This document shows positions 41,926 to 50,058 of a DNA stretch of 54,357 bases, one piece after another (position 1 is the stretch's first letter; every line of letters starts with the position of its first letter). Source of the DNA: an uncultured Bacilli bacterium. GTDB taxonomy: Bacteria; Bacillota_I; Bacilli_A; RF39; UBA660. The stretch lies in contig CAKOKN010000006.1 in assembly GCA_934091055.1 (NCBI GenBank), forward strand, positions 1 to 54,357, in the 5' to 3' direction. A program made the position numbers and the translations under genes. A model generated the notes under the pieces. The model had not been told where the DNA came from. It saw nothing but the letters and a program-made list of their open reading frames with translations, and did not search any database.

Positions 41926-44559
41926 ATGACAAAGTATGTATATGCCTTTAAAGAAGGTAACAAAGATATGAGAAATTTACTTGGTGGTAAAGGTGCTAAC
42001 CTAGCAGAAATGACTAACTTAGGACTTCCAATCCCTCAAGGATTTACCATTACAACAGAAGCTTGTATAAACTACTATGATAATGGTAAAAAAGTATCAA
42101 AAGAGATAGAAGAACAAATTTTTAAAGCTCTTGAAGAATTAGAACAAGAACAAGGAAAGAAGTTTGGAGACATTAAGGAGCCACTATTAGTATCAGTAAG
42201 AAGTGGAGCTAGAGCAAGTATGCCTGGTATGATGGATACTATACTAAACTTAGGACTTAATGATGTGTCAGTAGAAGGATTTGCTAAAAAAACAAACAAT
42301 CCACGATTTGCTTATGACTCTTACAGAAGATTTATTCAAATGTATTCTGATGTAGTTATGGAAGTAAATAAATCTTTCTTTGAAAAGATAATTGACGAAT
42401 TAAAAGAAGAAAAAGGAGTTCACTACGATACAGAACTTACTGTAGATGACTTAAAAGAATTAGTAAAAAGATTTAAAAAAGTCTATAGTGACCATATGAA
42501 TGGTGAAGAATTCCCACAAGATCCTAGAGAACAACTTTTAGGAGCAGTAAAAGCAGTATTTCGTTCTTGGGATAATCCTAGAGCTATAGTATATAGAAGA
42601 ATGAATGATATTCCAGGAGACTGGGGAACTGCGGTAAATGTTCAATCAATGGTATTTGGAAATATGGGTAATACTTCTGGTACTGGTGTAGCTTTTACTA
42701 GAGACCCAGCAACTGGAGAAAAAGGTATCTATGGAGAATACCTAATAAACGCTCAAGGTGAAGATGTAGTTGCAGGTGTTAGAACTCCTGAACCAATAAC
42801 TAAACTAGAAGAAGATATGCCAGAATGTTATGAAGAATTTATGAGTTTAGCACATAAACTAGAAAACCACTATAGAGATATGCAAGATATGGAGTTTACT
42901 ATTGAAGAAGGAAAATTATACTTCTTACAAACTAGAAATGGAAAGAGAACTGCTCCAGCAGCTATAAAAATAGCTTGTGACCTAGTAGATGAAGGAATGA
43001 TAAGTAAAGAAGAAGCAGTACTTAGAATAGAGGCTAAAAGTTTAGATCAATTGCTTCATCCAACATTTGATGTTAATGCTTTAAAAGAAGCAGAAGCAAT
43101 CGGTGAAGCTCTACCAGCCTCTCCTGGAGCAGCAGCAGGGAAAGTAGTATTTACTGCTGAAGACGCTAAAGCTCAAGGCAAAGGTGGAAAAGGTGACAGA
43201 GTAGTATTAGTAAGATTAGAAACTACTCCAGAAGACATTGAAGGAATGGTTGCATCACAAGGAATTCTAACAGTAAGAGGAGGAAGAACATCACACGCTG
43301 CTGTTGTAGCTCGTGGTATGGGAACTTGTTGTGTAGCAGGATGTGGAGCAATCACAATAAATGAAGAAAAGAAAGAATTCACTTTAGGAGGACACACTTT
43401 CAAAGAAGGAGACTATATCTCTCTAGATGGTAATACAGGTAAAATATATAAAGGCGATGTTCCTACCAAAGAGGCTACTGTAAGTGGTGACTTCGGTAGA
43501 ATAATGAAGTGGGCTGATGAATATAGAACCCTTAAAGTAAGAACTAACGCAGATAATCCAAGAGATACTGCTAAAGCAATTGAACTAGGAGCAGAAGGAA
43601 TTGGATTATGTAGAACAGAGCATATGTTCTTCGAAGAAGATAGAATACCAAAAATTAGAAAAATGATTTTATCTGAAACAATTGAAGATAGAGAAAAAGC
43701 CTTAAATGAATTAATTCCATTCCAAAAAGGTGATTTTAAAGCAATGTATAAAGAACTAAAAGGTCTACCAATGACTGTTAGATATTTAGATCCACCACTT
43801 CACGAATTCTTACCAACCCTAGAAGAAGACATAATTGCTTTAGCTAAAGATATGAATGTAACTATAGAGCATCTAAAGAATAAGATAGATGAGCTTCACG
43901 AATTCAATCCAATGATGGGTCACAGAGGCTGCAGATTAGCAGTTACTTATCCAGAAATAGCTAAGATGCAAACAAGAGCTTTAATAGAGGCAGCAATTGA
44001 AGTAAAAGAAGAAGATGGATACAATATCGTACCTGAAATTATGATTCCATTAGTTGGTGAAGTAAAAGAATTAAAATTTGTAAAAGATATCGTTGTAGAA
44101 ACTGCTGAAAAAGTTAAAAAAGAAAAAAATTCTAATATAGAATATCATATTGGAACTATGATTGAAATACCAAGAGCAGCTCTAACAGCAGATGCTATTG
44201 CTAAAGAAGCTGAATTCTTCTCATTTGGTACTAATGATTTAACGCAAATGACATTTGGTTTTTCAAGAGATGATGCAGGAAAATTCTTAGATGCTTATTA
44301 TCAAAATAAGATTTATGAAATCGATCCATTTGCTAAATTAGACCAAGTAGGTGTAGGACAATTAGTTAAAATGGCTGTAGAAAAAGGTAGAAGTACTAGA
44401 CCAGATATTAAACTTGGTATCTGCGGAGAGCACGGTGGAGAGCCATCATCAGTAGAGTTCTGTCATAATATAGGACTAAATTATGTATCTTGTTCTCCTT
44501 ATAGAGTACCAATAGCAAGATTAGCAGCAGCTCAAGCTAAGTTAAAAGAAATAAATTAA
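41926..44559 (+). CDS. ppdK: Pyruvate, phosphate dikinase
   Basis: An 877-residue enzyme interconverting pyruvate + ATP + Pi and PEP + AMP + PPi. The N-terminal ATP-grasp part has LLGGKGANLAEMTNLGLPIP and VSVRSGARASMPGMMDTILN, the phosphohistidine domain has GGRTSHAAVVARGMGTCCV near residue 450, and the C-terminal barrel has GLCRTEHMF and the catalytic cysteine in GICGEHGGEP near 830. Full family length. With fbp it supports glycolysis/gluconeogenesis using PPi. RBS GGAGGAGA. Confidence 0.98.
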   Translation: MTKYVYAFKEGNKDMRNLLGGKGANLAEMTNLGLPIPQGFTITTEACINYYDNGKKVSKEIEEQIFKALEELEQEQGKKFGDIKEPLLVSVRSGARASMPGMMDTILNLGLNDVSVEGFAKKTNNPRFAYDSYRRFIQMYSDVVMEVNKSFFEKIIDELKEEKGVHYDTELTVDDLKELVKRFKKVYSDHMNGEEFPQDPREQLLGAVKAVFRSWDNPRAIVYRRMNDIPGDWGTAVNVQSMVFGNMGNTSGTGVAFTRDPATGEKGIYGEYLINAQGEDVVAGVRTPEPITKLEEDMPECYEEFMSLAHKLENHYRDMQDMEFTIEEGKLYFLQTRNGKRTAPAAIKIACDLVDEGMISKEEAVLRIEAKSLDQLLHPTFDVNALKEAEAIGEALPASPGAAAGKVVFTAEDAKAQGKGGKGDRVVLVRLETTPEDIEGMVASQGILTVRGGRTSHAAVVARGMGTCCVAGCGAITINEEKKEFTLGGHTFKEGDYISLDGNTGKIYKGDVPTKEATVSGDFGRIMKWADEYRTLKVRTNADNPRDTAKAIELGAEGIGLCRTEHMFFEEDRIPKIRKMILSETIEDREKALNELIPFQKGDFKAMYKELKGLPMTVRYLDPPLHEFLPTLEEDIIALAKDMNVTIEHLKNKIDELHEFNPMMGHRGCRLAVTYPEIAKMQTRALIEAAIEVKEEDGYNIVPEIMIPLVGEVKELKFVKDIVVETAEKVKKEKNSNIEYHIGTMIEIPRAALTADAIAKEAEFFSFGTNDLTQMTFGFSRDDAGKFLDAYYQNKIYEIDPFAKLDQVGVGQLVKMAVEKGRSTRPDIKLGICGEHGGEPSSVEFCHNIGLNYVSCSPYRVPIARLAAAQAKLKEIN

Positions 44560-44572
44560 TACTGTATAATAC

Positions 44573-44610
44573 AGAGAAGCTTATGACAAAATAAGTTTCT
44601 CTTTTTTTTA
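44573..44610 (+). terminator. Terminator after ppdK
   Basis: AGAGAAGCTT pairs with AAGTTTCTCT (one G.U) around ATGACAAAAT, followed by eight T. Confidence 0.8.
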
Positions 44611-44638
44611 AAAGAAAGATATAACAATAATGGAATAA

Positions 44639-44836
44639 TAGAAAAAGAAAAACAAATAATAGCAGACGTAATTTATGAAATTGGAGGAGCTACAGGTGAT
44701 GTTCGATTATGAACTAGCAAAATTATATCAATGTACTAAAGGAAAGAAGAATATTAGCAAGGTTGTAAAAAGAAATACAGAAAGATTTTTGTTAGACTTT
44801 TATTTCGAATTGGGAGATAAAGAAAAAAGATATTAA
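44639..44836 (+). pseudogene. Broken ORF6N-domain (phage antirepressor-like) gene
   Basis: Two frames together read IIADVIYEIGGATG and then MFDYELAKLYQC...VKRNTERFLLDFYFELGDKE, the layout of the ORF6N DNA-binding domain. The switch of frame lies near 44699 and the second part ends at TAA 44834-44836. The ATG at 44699 has a GGAGGAG upstream, so a 45-residue fragment may still be translated. A prophage or mobile origin is likely. Confidence 0.6.
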
Positions 44837-44863
44837 TGGGTTCAATCTAGAACCATAAATAAT

Positions 44864-45034
44864 ATGACTGAACAAGTTCAATTTTATTTTAAAATGTATG
44901 AAATAGTAAAAAAGGTTGAAATATTATATGAAAATATACTAATGAAAATAATAATTATATTTATTATTATAGTCTTAGGTATTAAAATATATAATAACTA
45001 TATCAGTAAGATAGAATTTTCTTTTGACTTATGA
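44864..45034 (+). CDS. Possible small transmembrane ORF in the decay zone
   Basis: A 56-residue open frame MTEQVQFYFKMYEIVKKVEI... with one hydrophobic helix (MKIIIIFIIIVLGI) near the C-terminus. It has no clear RBS and begins within the decayed ORF6N zone. Part of it (KMYEIVK) is the 24-base repeat found again at 46270. Probably a relic. Confidence 0.25.
   Translation: MTEQVQFYFKMYEIVKKVEILYENILMKIIIIFIIIVLGIKIYNNYISKIEFSFDL
44890..44913 (+). repeat. 24-base direct repeat, copy 1
   Basis: TAAAATGTATGAAATAGT followed by AAAAAA; identical to 46270-46293. The copies bracket the broken lipase gene and a minus-strand gene. Confidence 0.6.
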
Positions 45035-45059
45035 TACAATTATATCAGGAGTTGATAAA

Positions 45060-45959
45060 GTGAAGACCGAAAGAATAAAATCAAGTAGTGATGATCTAGA
45101 ATTAGAATTAGCTTATATATAGCCAAAAGAAGAAATAAAAGGAGTAGTACAAATATCTCACGGAATGAGTGAACATAAAGAAAGATATTATGACTTTATG
45201 GAATACTTAAAAGAACAAGGCTATGTTGTAGTAATTAATGATCATCGTGGTCACGGAAGTAGTGTCAAGAATAAAGAAGATTTAGGATATTTTTATACTG
45301 AAGATATAAGCTATATAATAAATGATTTATATGATGTAACAAAATATATAAAAAATAAATATAAAGATAAAAAAATATATCTATTTAGTCATAGTATGGG
45401 AACATTAGTAGCAAGAGGTTACATACAAAAATATGATAATGAAATAGAAAAATTAGTATTATGTGGACCTCCTACTAAAAATGAATTAACTAAATTTGCT
45501 ATAAAACTATCACAGGTAAGTAAATATATAAATAAAGATACTAAGCCTAGCAAACTATTAAATAAACTAACTTTTGGTAGTTACAATAAAGGTAACACTA
45601 TAAATAATGAATGGTTATCTAAAAGCATAAATAATGTAAACAACTATAATGAGGATGAATTATGTGGTTTCATTTTTACAGGTAATGGTTTTATAAATCT
45701 ATATAAATTAATGGATAATGCCTTTTGTAGAGAAAATTATAAAATGCAAAATAAATCACTTCCAATCTTTGTAATTGCCGGCAGTGAAGATCCAGTAATT
45801 CAAGACGAGAAAAAGTTTTTGGAACTAGTAGATTTCTTAAAAGAATTAGGATATAAAGATGTGACAAGTAAGTTATACAAAGATTTAAAACACGAAATAT
45901 TAAATGAAGAAGAAAAGAATATAATATATAAAGATGTGCTAGATTTTTTCAATAAATAA
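45060..45959 (+). pseudogene. Monoacylglycerol-lipase-like alpha/beta hydrolase with an in-frame amber codon
   Basis: GTG 45060, preceded by TCAGGAG, opens a 299-codon frame with a single TAG at 45120-45122 (codon 21), where relatives would read about LELAYI-x-PKEEIKGVV. Downstream the fold is complete: QISHGMSEHKERY (oxyanion region), DHRGHGSS, nucleophile elbow LFSHSMGTLVARGY, acidic residue in AGSEDPV and histidine in LKHEIL. Translation from the internal ATG at 45165 would lose the first strand and has no good RBS. TAG ends other genes here, so recoding is unlikely. A recent nonsense mutation is the simplest reading. Confidence 0.75.
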
Positions 45960-45960
45960 T

Positions 45961-45998
45961 AATAACTTGTAAGTGTTCTCTCTTACAAGTTATTTCAT
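45961..45998. terminator. Bidirectional terminator between the lipase pseudogene and the minus-strand gene
   Basis: AATAACTTGTAAG pairs with CTTACAAGTTATT around TGTTCTCT; it lies between convergent genes. Confidence 0.8.
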
Positions 45999-46255
45999 AA
46001 TTTATTAATCTCTCTATTAATAATATCACTTGCTCTCTTAAGAGTATCTTTAGAAACACCATTGTCAGTACCAATATGACTTTTCCAATCCTTATTAAAA
46101 GTGTAACTACCATTAGTACATAAAGTTTGTGCTATTAACATTATCCAGTTCCCTACAGCATTTTGTTCTGTACTAGATAAGTTATCGATAAGAGCAAGAC
46201 CAATAATAAAAGCAAGGGTTGTTAGTGCTTTATCCTCCAAATTACTGTTATTCAT
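45995..46255 (-). CDS. Conserved Firmicute hypothetical protein (NAVGNWIML family)
   Basis: An 86-residue protein MNNSNLEDKALTTLAFIIGL...LSSTEQNAVGNWIMLIAQTL... with a pair of amphipathic or membrane-associated helices. I recall close relatives annotated as hypothetical in many Firmicutes. ATG 46255 fits the family start, though its RBS is weak; upstream sequence includes repeat copy 2. Confidence 0.55.
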   Translation of the reverse strand: MNNSNLEDKALTTLAFIIGLALIDNLSSTEQNAVGNWIMLIAQTLCTNGSYTFNKDWKSHIGTDNGVSKDTLKRASDIINREINKL

Positions 46256-46269
46256 AGTAAATTCTATTC

Positions 46270-46293
46270 TAAAATGTATGAAATAGTAAAAAA
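46270..46293 (+). repeat. 24-base direct repeat, copy 2
   Basis: Identical to 44890-44913; it lies just upstream of the minus-strand gene starting at 46255. Confidence 0.6.
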
Positions 46294-46317
46294 CAACTAA
46301 AATAATTTTTATTTTTG

Positions 46318-46346
46318 TTGACATAAGTAACTAAAAATGGTATACT
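46318..46346 (+). promoter_or_regulatory. Promoter of the Ile2-Leu tRNA pair
   Basis: TTGACA at 46318-46323, 17-base spacer, TATACT at 46341-46346. Confidence 0.75.
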
Positions 46347-46379
46347 TAATATGTTCTTCAAGAAGAATACTTTAAAGAT

Positions 46380-46456
46380 GGACCCTTAGCTCAGTTGGTT
46401 AGAGCATCCGGCTCATAACCGGGCGGTCGCAGGTTCGAGTCCTGCAGGGTCCACCA
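46380..46456 (+). tRNA. tRNA with CAT anticodon, probably tRNA-Ile2 (lysidine type)
   Basis: Acceptor GGACCCT pairs with AGGGTCC, anticodon loop CTCATAA (CAT), T-arm GGTTCGAGTCC, A73 and encoded CCA. The body resembles the Bacillus tRNA-Ile2 (GGACC start, CGGCTCATAACCG arm, C4 and C5 in the acceptor), which TilS converts to read AUA. Elongator tRNA-Met is the alternative. Confidence 0.9.
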
Positions 46457-46467
46457 CTAAATATTAC

Positions 46468-46551
46468 GCGGGTGTGGCGAAATTGGCAGACGCGCTAGAC
46501 TTAGGATCTAGTGGTTTATCCGTGGGGGTTCAAGTCCCTTCACCCGCACCA
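46468..46551 (+). tRNA. tRNA-Leu(TAG)
   Basis: An 84-base class II tRNA: acceptor GCGGGTG with CACCCGC, anticodon loop CTTAGGA (TAG, reads CUA/CUN), variable arm, A73, encoded CCA. Eleven bases after the CAT tRNA, so co-transcribed. Confidence 0.95.
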
Positions 46552-46585
46552 GATTGATAGTTACTCGAACTTTTCGAGATAATAT

Positions 46586-46632
46586 AAAACTACTCTCAAA
46601 TTAAATTTGAAAGTAGTTTTATTTTTTTATTT
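46586..46632 (+). terminator. Terminator of the tRNA pair
   Basis: AAAACTACT pairs with AGTAGTTTT, with inner CAAATT/AATTTG, followed by ATTTTTTTATTT. Confidence 0.85.
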
Positions 46633-46774
46633 AGAAACACACTTGCAAATTGACATAATCAATTGGCATGTGTAAAAGGACTTGTCTTTTTAAAGACTAA
46701 AAATATTTATAATAAAATGTAAATATTTAATAAAAGTATGTTATAATAAATAATTAACAAAAGGAGGTACAAAT

Positions 46775-47716
46775 ATGGTTGATATAGAAAAATTAGATGA
46801 TGTTTTATATAAATCAATTTATGTAAGACCAAGAACTGGAGATTATAATGAAATATGGTCTAGAATAAAAAGCAATCCAGAAGTTTTGAGAGAAGCAGTG
46901 CAAGTTAAAAGAGATAAGTTTGATGAACACGATATAGTTAAAGGCTTAACTATATGTGATTCGATATTAATAGATTATAATTCTGTAGATAAAGTTGCAT
47001 ATAACAACTTAATTAACTCCATTTATACTAACACAGATATTGCAAGAATAGTCTTGGATGGTGCTTCAAATGGTGGTTATTCATTTTTATTAATGAGTTT
47101 ATGGAATCATAATTTGAAATTAACAGAAGAACAAAAAACTTTTGCTGTAAATGAGGCAATGAATAAAATTGGTACCACTCGTTGGCAGCAAATGGAAGAA
47201 GAGTTTTCAAAAAAATTAGATGATAAGGGTATAAGTGATGATAATACTGCTTTTATTGATATTGATGGGTGCATTAATCCAATTGGTCAAAAATCAGGCC
47301 TACAGTATATGAATTATAAGTTTTCTACATTAAGTACAACTCAAGCACACGGAACAGGGGAATTTGATATTAGATATCAAATTTTGAGAAATCCAAATTG
47401 GTCTTTGAATGAAAAACAAAAATTAATTATGAATTTTTGGAGTAATGAAGAAGCATATGCTGAGTGTTTAGAACATTGGGAGTGGGGAATTCCTTATTTA
47501 GCAGCAAGTAATTCTGCATTTCAAATTGAAGAATTTGATTTGTATGAATGCTCTTATGAGTGGCTATTAATGATTTGTGATGATAAAAAAGTAGCAGATA
47601 GAATATGGAGTGAAATTCAGTTTTGCAAACAAATGCGAGGGCTGAGATCACCACAATCAAAATTAGAATTCACACCTAAAAAGAAAACTTTGGTTCAAAC
47701 TAATATTAAAGATTAA
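46775..47716 (+). CDS. Hypothetical protein, orphan
   Basis: A 313-residue soluble protein with many Trp and Asn residues (GDYNEIWSRIKSNPEVL near 22, NHNLKLTEEQKTFAVNEAM near 109, ECLEHWEWGIPYLAASNSAF near 229). No catalytic motif or membrane span is evident. It has TATAAT at about 46741 and a strong AAAGGAGGT. It sits after tRNAs and before a nuclease relic, a typical spot for acquired genes. Not recognised. Confidence 0.7.
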   Translation: MVDIEKLDDVLYKSIYVRPRTGDYNEIWSRIKSNPEVLREAVQVKRDKFDEHDIVKGLTICDSILIDYNSVDKVAYNNLINSIYTNTDIARIVLDGASNGGYSFLLMSLWNHNLKLTEEQKTFAVNEAMNKIGTTRWQQMEEEFSKKLDDKGISDDNTAFIDIDGCINPIGQKSGLQYMNYKFSTLSTTQAHGTGEFDIRYQILRNPNWSLNEKQKLIMNFWSNEEAYAECLEHWEWGIPYLAASNSAFQIEEFDLYECSYEWLLMICDDKKVADRIWSEIQFCKQMRGLRSPQSKLEFTPKKKTLVQTNIKD

Positions 47717-47887
47717 TATTTATAATCAAGTTATTTATACAGATAATAAGCTAAAATTAACTGCTTTACTAAATTATATAAAAAAATAGCGAATATATTG
47801 CATAATTTTACTAATTATGGTATATTATAAATGTGAATGGCGGTGAATGTCTTCGGACTACACCTGAGCAAGTTGGATGCGTCTAAC
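47717..47887. other. Intergenic spacer, mostly featureless
   Basis: AT-rich DNA with one hairpin at its right edge: GCAAGTT (47869-47875) pairs with AACTTGC (47886-47892) and is followed by TTTTATTTT. I see no gene or promoter of note. Confidence 0.5.
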
Positions 47888-48115
47888 TTGCTTTTATTTT
47901 CTAATAATGCTTGTCTTTCATATAATTTACTAGCGATTTGATGAATTATTACAGGCATTTTGTATAGATTCATTTATATACCATTTGCGCTGTTCTTTAT
48001 CCTTTACTTGAACCATAATAGTAGTAATTGAAGTTCAAGGTAATTTTGCAGCATTATGTTGCAAAAATTCACCATTATCAAATTCAGTTGCAAATCTTTG
48101 TAGTATATTTATATC
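47888..48115 (-). pseudogene. Fragment of a DUF1016/YhcG (PDDEXK-type) nuclease gene
   Basis: Read on the minus strand: ILQRFATEFDNGEFLQHNAA then KLP, stop, then VQVKDKEQRKWYINESIQNA, and after a frameshift QIASKLYERQALLENKSKL. These match the N-terminal DUF1016 pattern (PWGH..., KD..QR.WY...TI..GWSR..L..QI.S.LYERQ). An in-frame TGA replaces the usual Trp. Only about 75 codons remain. Confidence 0.6.
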
Positions 48116-48192
48116 AATTAGCAGCTATTACCCCCTATAATTTATACCTAGTGGCAATTATGTTTCTATCTAAAGAACACCAAGTGATTATT

Positions 48193-48220
48193 ACCCTTAT
48201 CTAATAAGGGTTTTTATATT
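48193..48220 (+). terminator. Isolated terminator hairpin
   Basis: ACCCTTAT pairs with ATAAGGGT around CTA, followed by TTTTATATTTT. No intact gene precedes it; it probably belonged to lost DNA. Confidence 0.65.
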
Positions 48221-48287
48221 TTAAAAAATTAATAATTCTAATAGTAAAAACTATATAATGTTTACTAGCTTATACTATACAACCAAT

Positions 48288-48370
48288 AAATTTAGAGACC
48301 TTAGGCTCTAAATTTTTTTTGAAGACCTCAAGGCTTCAAAAACATTTGTAAGACTATAAGGCTTACAAAT
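48288..48370 (-). repeat. C.U-mismatch tandem hairpins, locus E (three hairpins, minus orientation)
   Basis: E1 arms 48288-48297 and 48306-48315, E2 arms 48318-48324 and 48334-48340, E3 arms 48344-48352 and 48362-48370. Read on the minus strand the tips are GCCTAAGGTC, GCCTTGAGGTC and GCCTTATAGTC, with the C.U mismatch in the same place as in loci A-D. They precede the promoter of the gene at 48492. Confidence 0.7.
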
Positions 48371-48491
48371 AAAACCATATAATATAAGTATTTACATAAA
48401 ACTCAACCTACAGTTTAGATAACTCAACATACACTTTATTGCTATATAATATATAATAAACTATAATTATTAACGAAGAGGTGATAAAAAT

Positions 48492-49103
48492 ATGAATAAA
48501 AAGAAAATACTAATTATAATAGGAGCCATAATACTACTCGGAGTAATTCTATATCTAGCAGTATCTACTAATAATAAAAAAGAACAAAATATTACTAATG
48601 ATAATGAAAGATTTGCTAATGAATACAAAACAGTAACTAAAGATAATGTCTTTGTATATAGAGATATTAATGAAATAATAAACATATTAGAAAAAGGTAC
48701 TGGAGTAGTATACCTAGGTTTCCCAGAATGTCCTTGGTGTAAAGCCTATGTTACATACTTAAACGAAGTAGCCAAAGAACAAGACGTAGAAAAAGTATAC
48801 TATTATAATATTCTAGAAGATAGAAAAAACAATACCAAAGAATATCAAAAAATAATAGAGTTATTAGGAGACTACGCTGCTAACGATGAAGAAGGCAATA
48901 AAAGAATATATGTTCCAATGGTAATTGGTGTAAACAAAGGCCAAATAGTAGGTTTTGACGACGAAACAGCTTGGGATACAAAAGGTTATGAAACCCCAGA
49001 AGACTATTGGAGTCAAGAAGATCTACAAGGCTTAAAAGATAAACTAGCTAAGATGTTTCAAGATACTAAAAGTAATATCTGTACTTCAGATTGCAACAAA
49101 TAA
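48492..49103 (+). CDS. Membrane-anchored thioredoxin-like protein (CPWC)
   Basis: A 203-residue protein with an N-terminal membrane helix (about 5-24) and an external thioredoxin fold. The active site is FPECPWCKAY near residue 77, the partner strand is VYYYNILED, and cis-Pro is in RIYVPMVIGV near 140. A C-terminal CTSDC adds two cysteines. Similar in concept to the protein encoded at 28598. It may serve disulfide exchange or bacteriocin-type functions at the surface. TATAAT lies near 48444; RBS GAGGTGAT. Confidence 0.85.
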   Translation: MNKKKILIIIGAIILLGVILYLAVSTNNKKEQNITNDNERFANEYKTVTKDNVFVYRDINEIINILEKGTGVVYLGFPECPWCKAYVTYLNEVAKEQDVEKVYYYNILEDRKNNTKEYQKIIELLGDYAANDEEGNKRIYVPMVIGVNKGQIVGFDDETAWDTKGYETPEDYWSQEDLQGLKDKLAKMFQDTKSNICTSDCNK

Positions 49104-49133
49104 TAAAAATAGTAACTAAATAATGTTACTATT

Positions 49134-49955
49134 CTAACCTAATGATACATCTAAAATCATCATTATTGAAAATCCTATTAATGTAAAGAGGGCCATAAGA
49201 TCCTTCTTTTTATTTGTCTGACTCTCAGGAATTAACTCCTCTATAACAACATATATCATAGCTCCTGCTGCAAAAGCAAGTAGGTAAGGAAGTAAATATC
49301 TAACTTTAAGTACTAAAAGAGCTCCAATAACACCAGATATAGGTTCAACAATACCACTTAGTTGTCCAAAGAAGAAAGCTTTTTTTCTACTCATACCTTC
49401 TCTTCTTAATGGAACACTAACCGCAGTACCTTCAGGAAAGTTTTGAAGTCCAATACCTAAAGCAAGTAGAGCAGCAGAACTAATCGTAGCTCCATTAAGT
49501 CCATATATAACAGAACCAAATGCTACTCCAACAGCCAATCCCTCTGGTATATTATGAAGAGTAATAGAAATAATAAGCATTAAACATCTCTTAAAACTCT
49601 TATCTTTACTATTACCATCTTTTTTATTCTTTTTAATAATTCTTTTATCAATACAATCAAATACTTTATCACCAATATAAAGAAGCAGTCCTCCTCCAAA
49701 GAAACCAATAAAAGCAACTAACCAAGAAATCATATTTAGACTAGTAGCCATTTCAATAGAAGGAGAAAGAAGAGACCAGTAAGAAGCTGCTATCATAACA
49801 CCAGCAGCAACCCCCAGCATAGCATCCATAACATTCTTTTTAACATTCTTAAATAAAAATACTAATGATGCTCCAATAACAGTAACACTATAAGTAAATA
49901 AAGTAGCTATAAGTGCTAATATAACAGGATTTAAATTAGTTAAGAAGTCTAGCAT
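49134..49955 (-). CDS. ZIP-family metal transporter
   Basis: A 273-residue membrane protein with eight spans. ISITLHNIPEGLAVGVAFGS (TM4) and GLQNFPEGTAVSVPL (TM5) are the paired metal-binding HNxPEG/N-PEG motifs of ZupT/GufA-type zinc or broad divalent-metal importers. A His-free basic loop (KKNKKDGNSKDKSFKR) lies between TM3 and TM4. RBS GGAGATGAT before the ATG at 49955. No Zur-type site was identified. Confidence 0.93.
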   Translation of the reverse strand: MLDFLTNLNPVILALIATLFTYSVTVIGASLVFLFKNVKKNVMDAMLGVAAGVMIAASYWSLLSPSIEMATSLNMISWLVAFIGFFGGGLLLYIGDKVFDCIDKRIIKKNKKDGNSKDKSFKRCLMLIISITLHNIPEGLAVGVAFGSVIYGLNGATISSAALLALGIGLQNFPEGTAVSVPLRREGMSRKKAFFFGQLSGIVEPISGVIGALLVLKVRYLLPYLLAFAAGAMIYVVIEELIPESQTNKKKDLMALFTLIGFSIMMILDVSLG

Positions 49956-50058
49956 AATATCATCTCCACTATAATAAGTTATGACTAAATATTAATACTG
50001 TATAGGCAAAAAAAACAAATAAGCTCAATTACTTATTTGTTTTATATATTTATTAATA

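Noticed and set aside
45120..45122. Amber recoding (pyrrolysine or suppressor) in the lipase gene
   Set aside because: TAG is used as a normal terminator by several genes here, such as thiI and the SASP gene, and no suppressor tRNA is visible.
9239..48370. Interpretation of the C.U hairpins as REP elements mobilised by the IS200-type transposase
   Set aside because: REP elements keep a conserved stem sequence, whereas here the stems differ completely and only the tip is shared.
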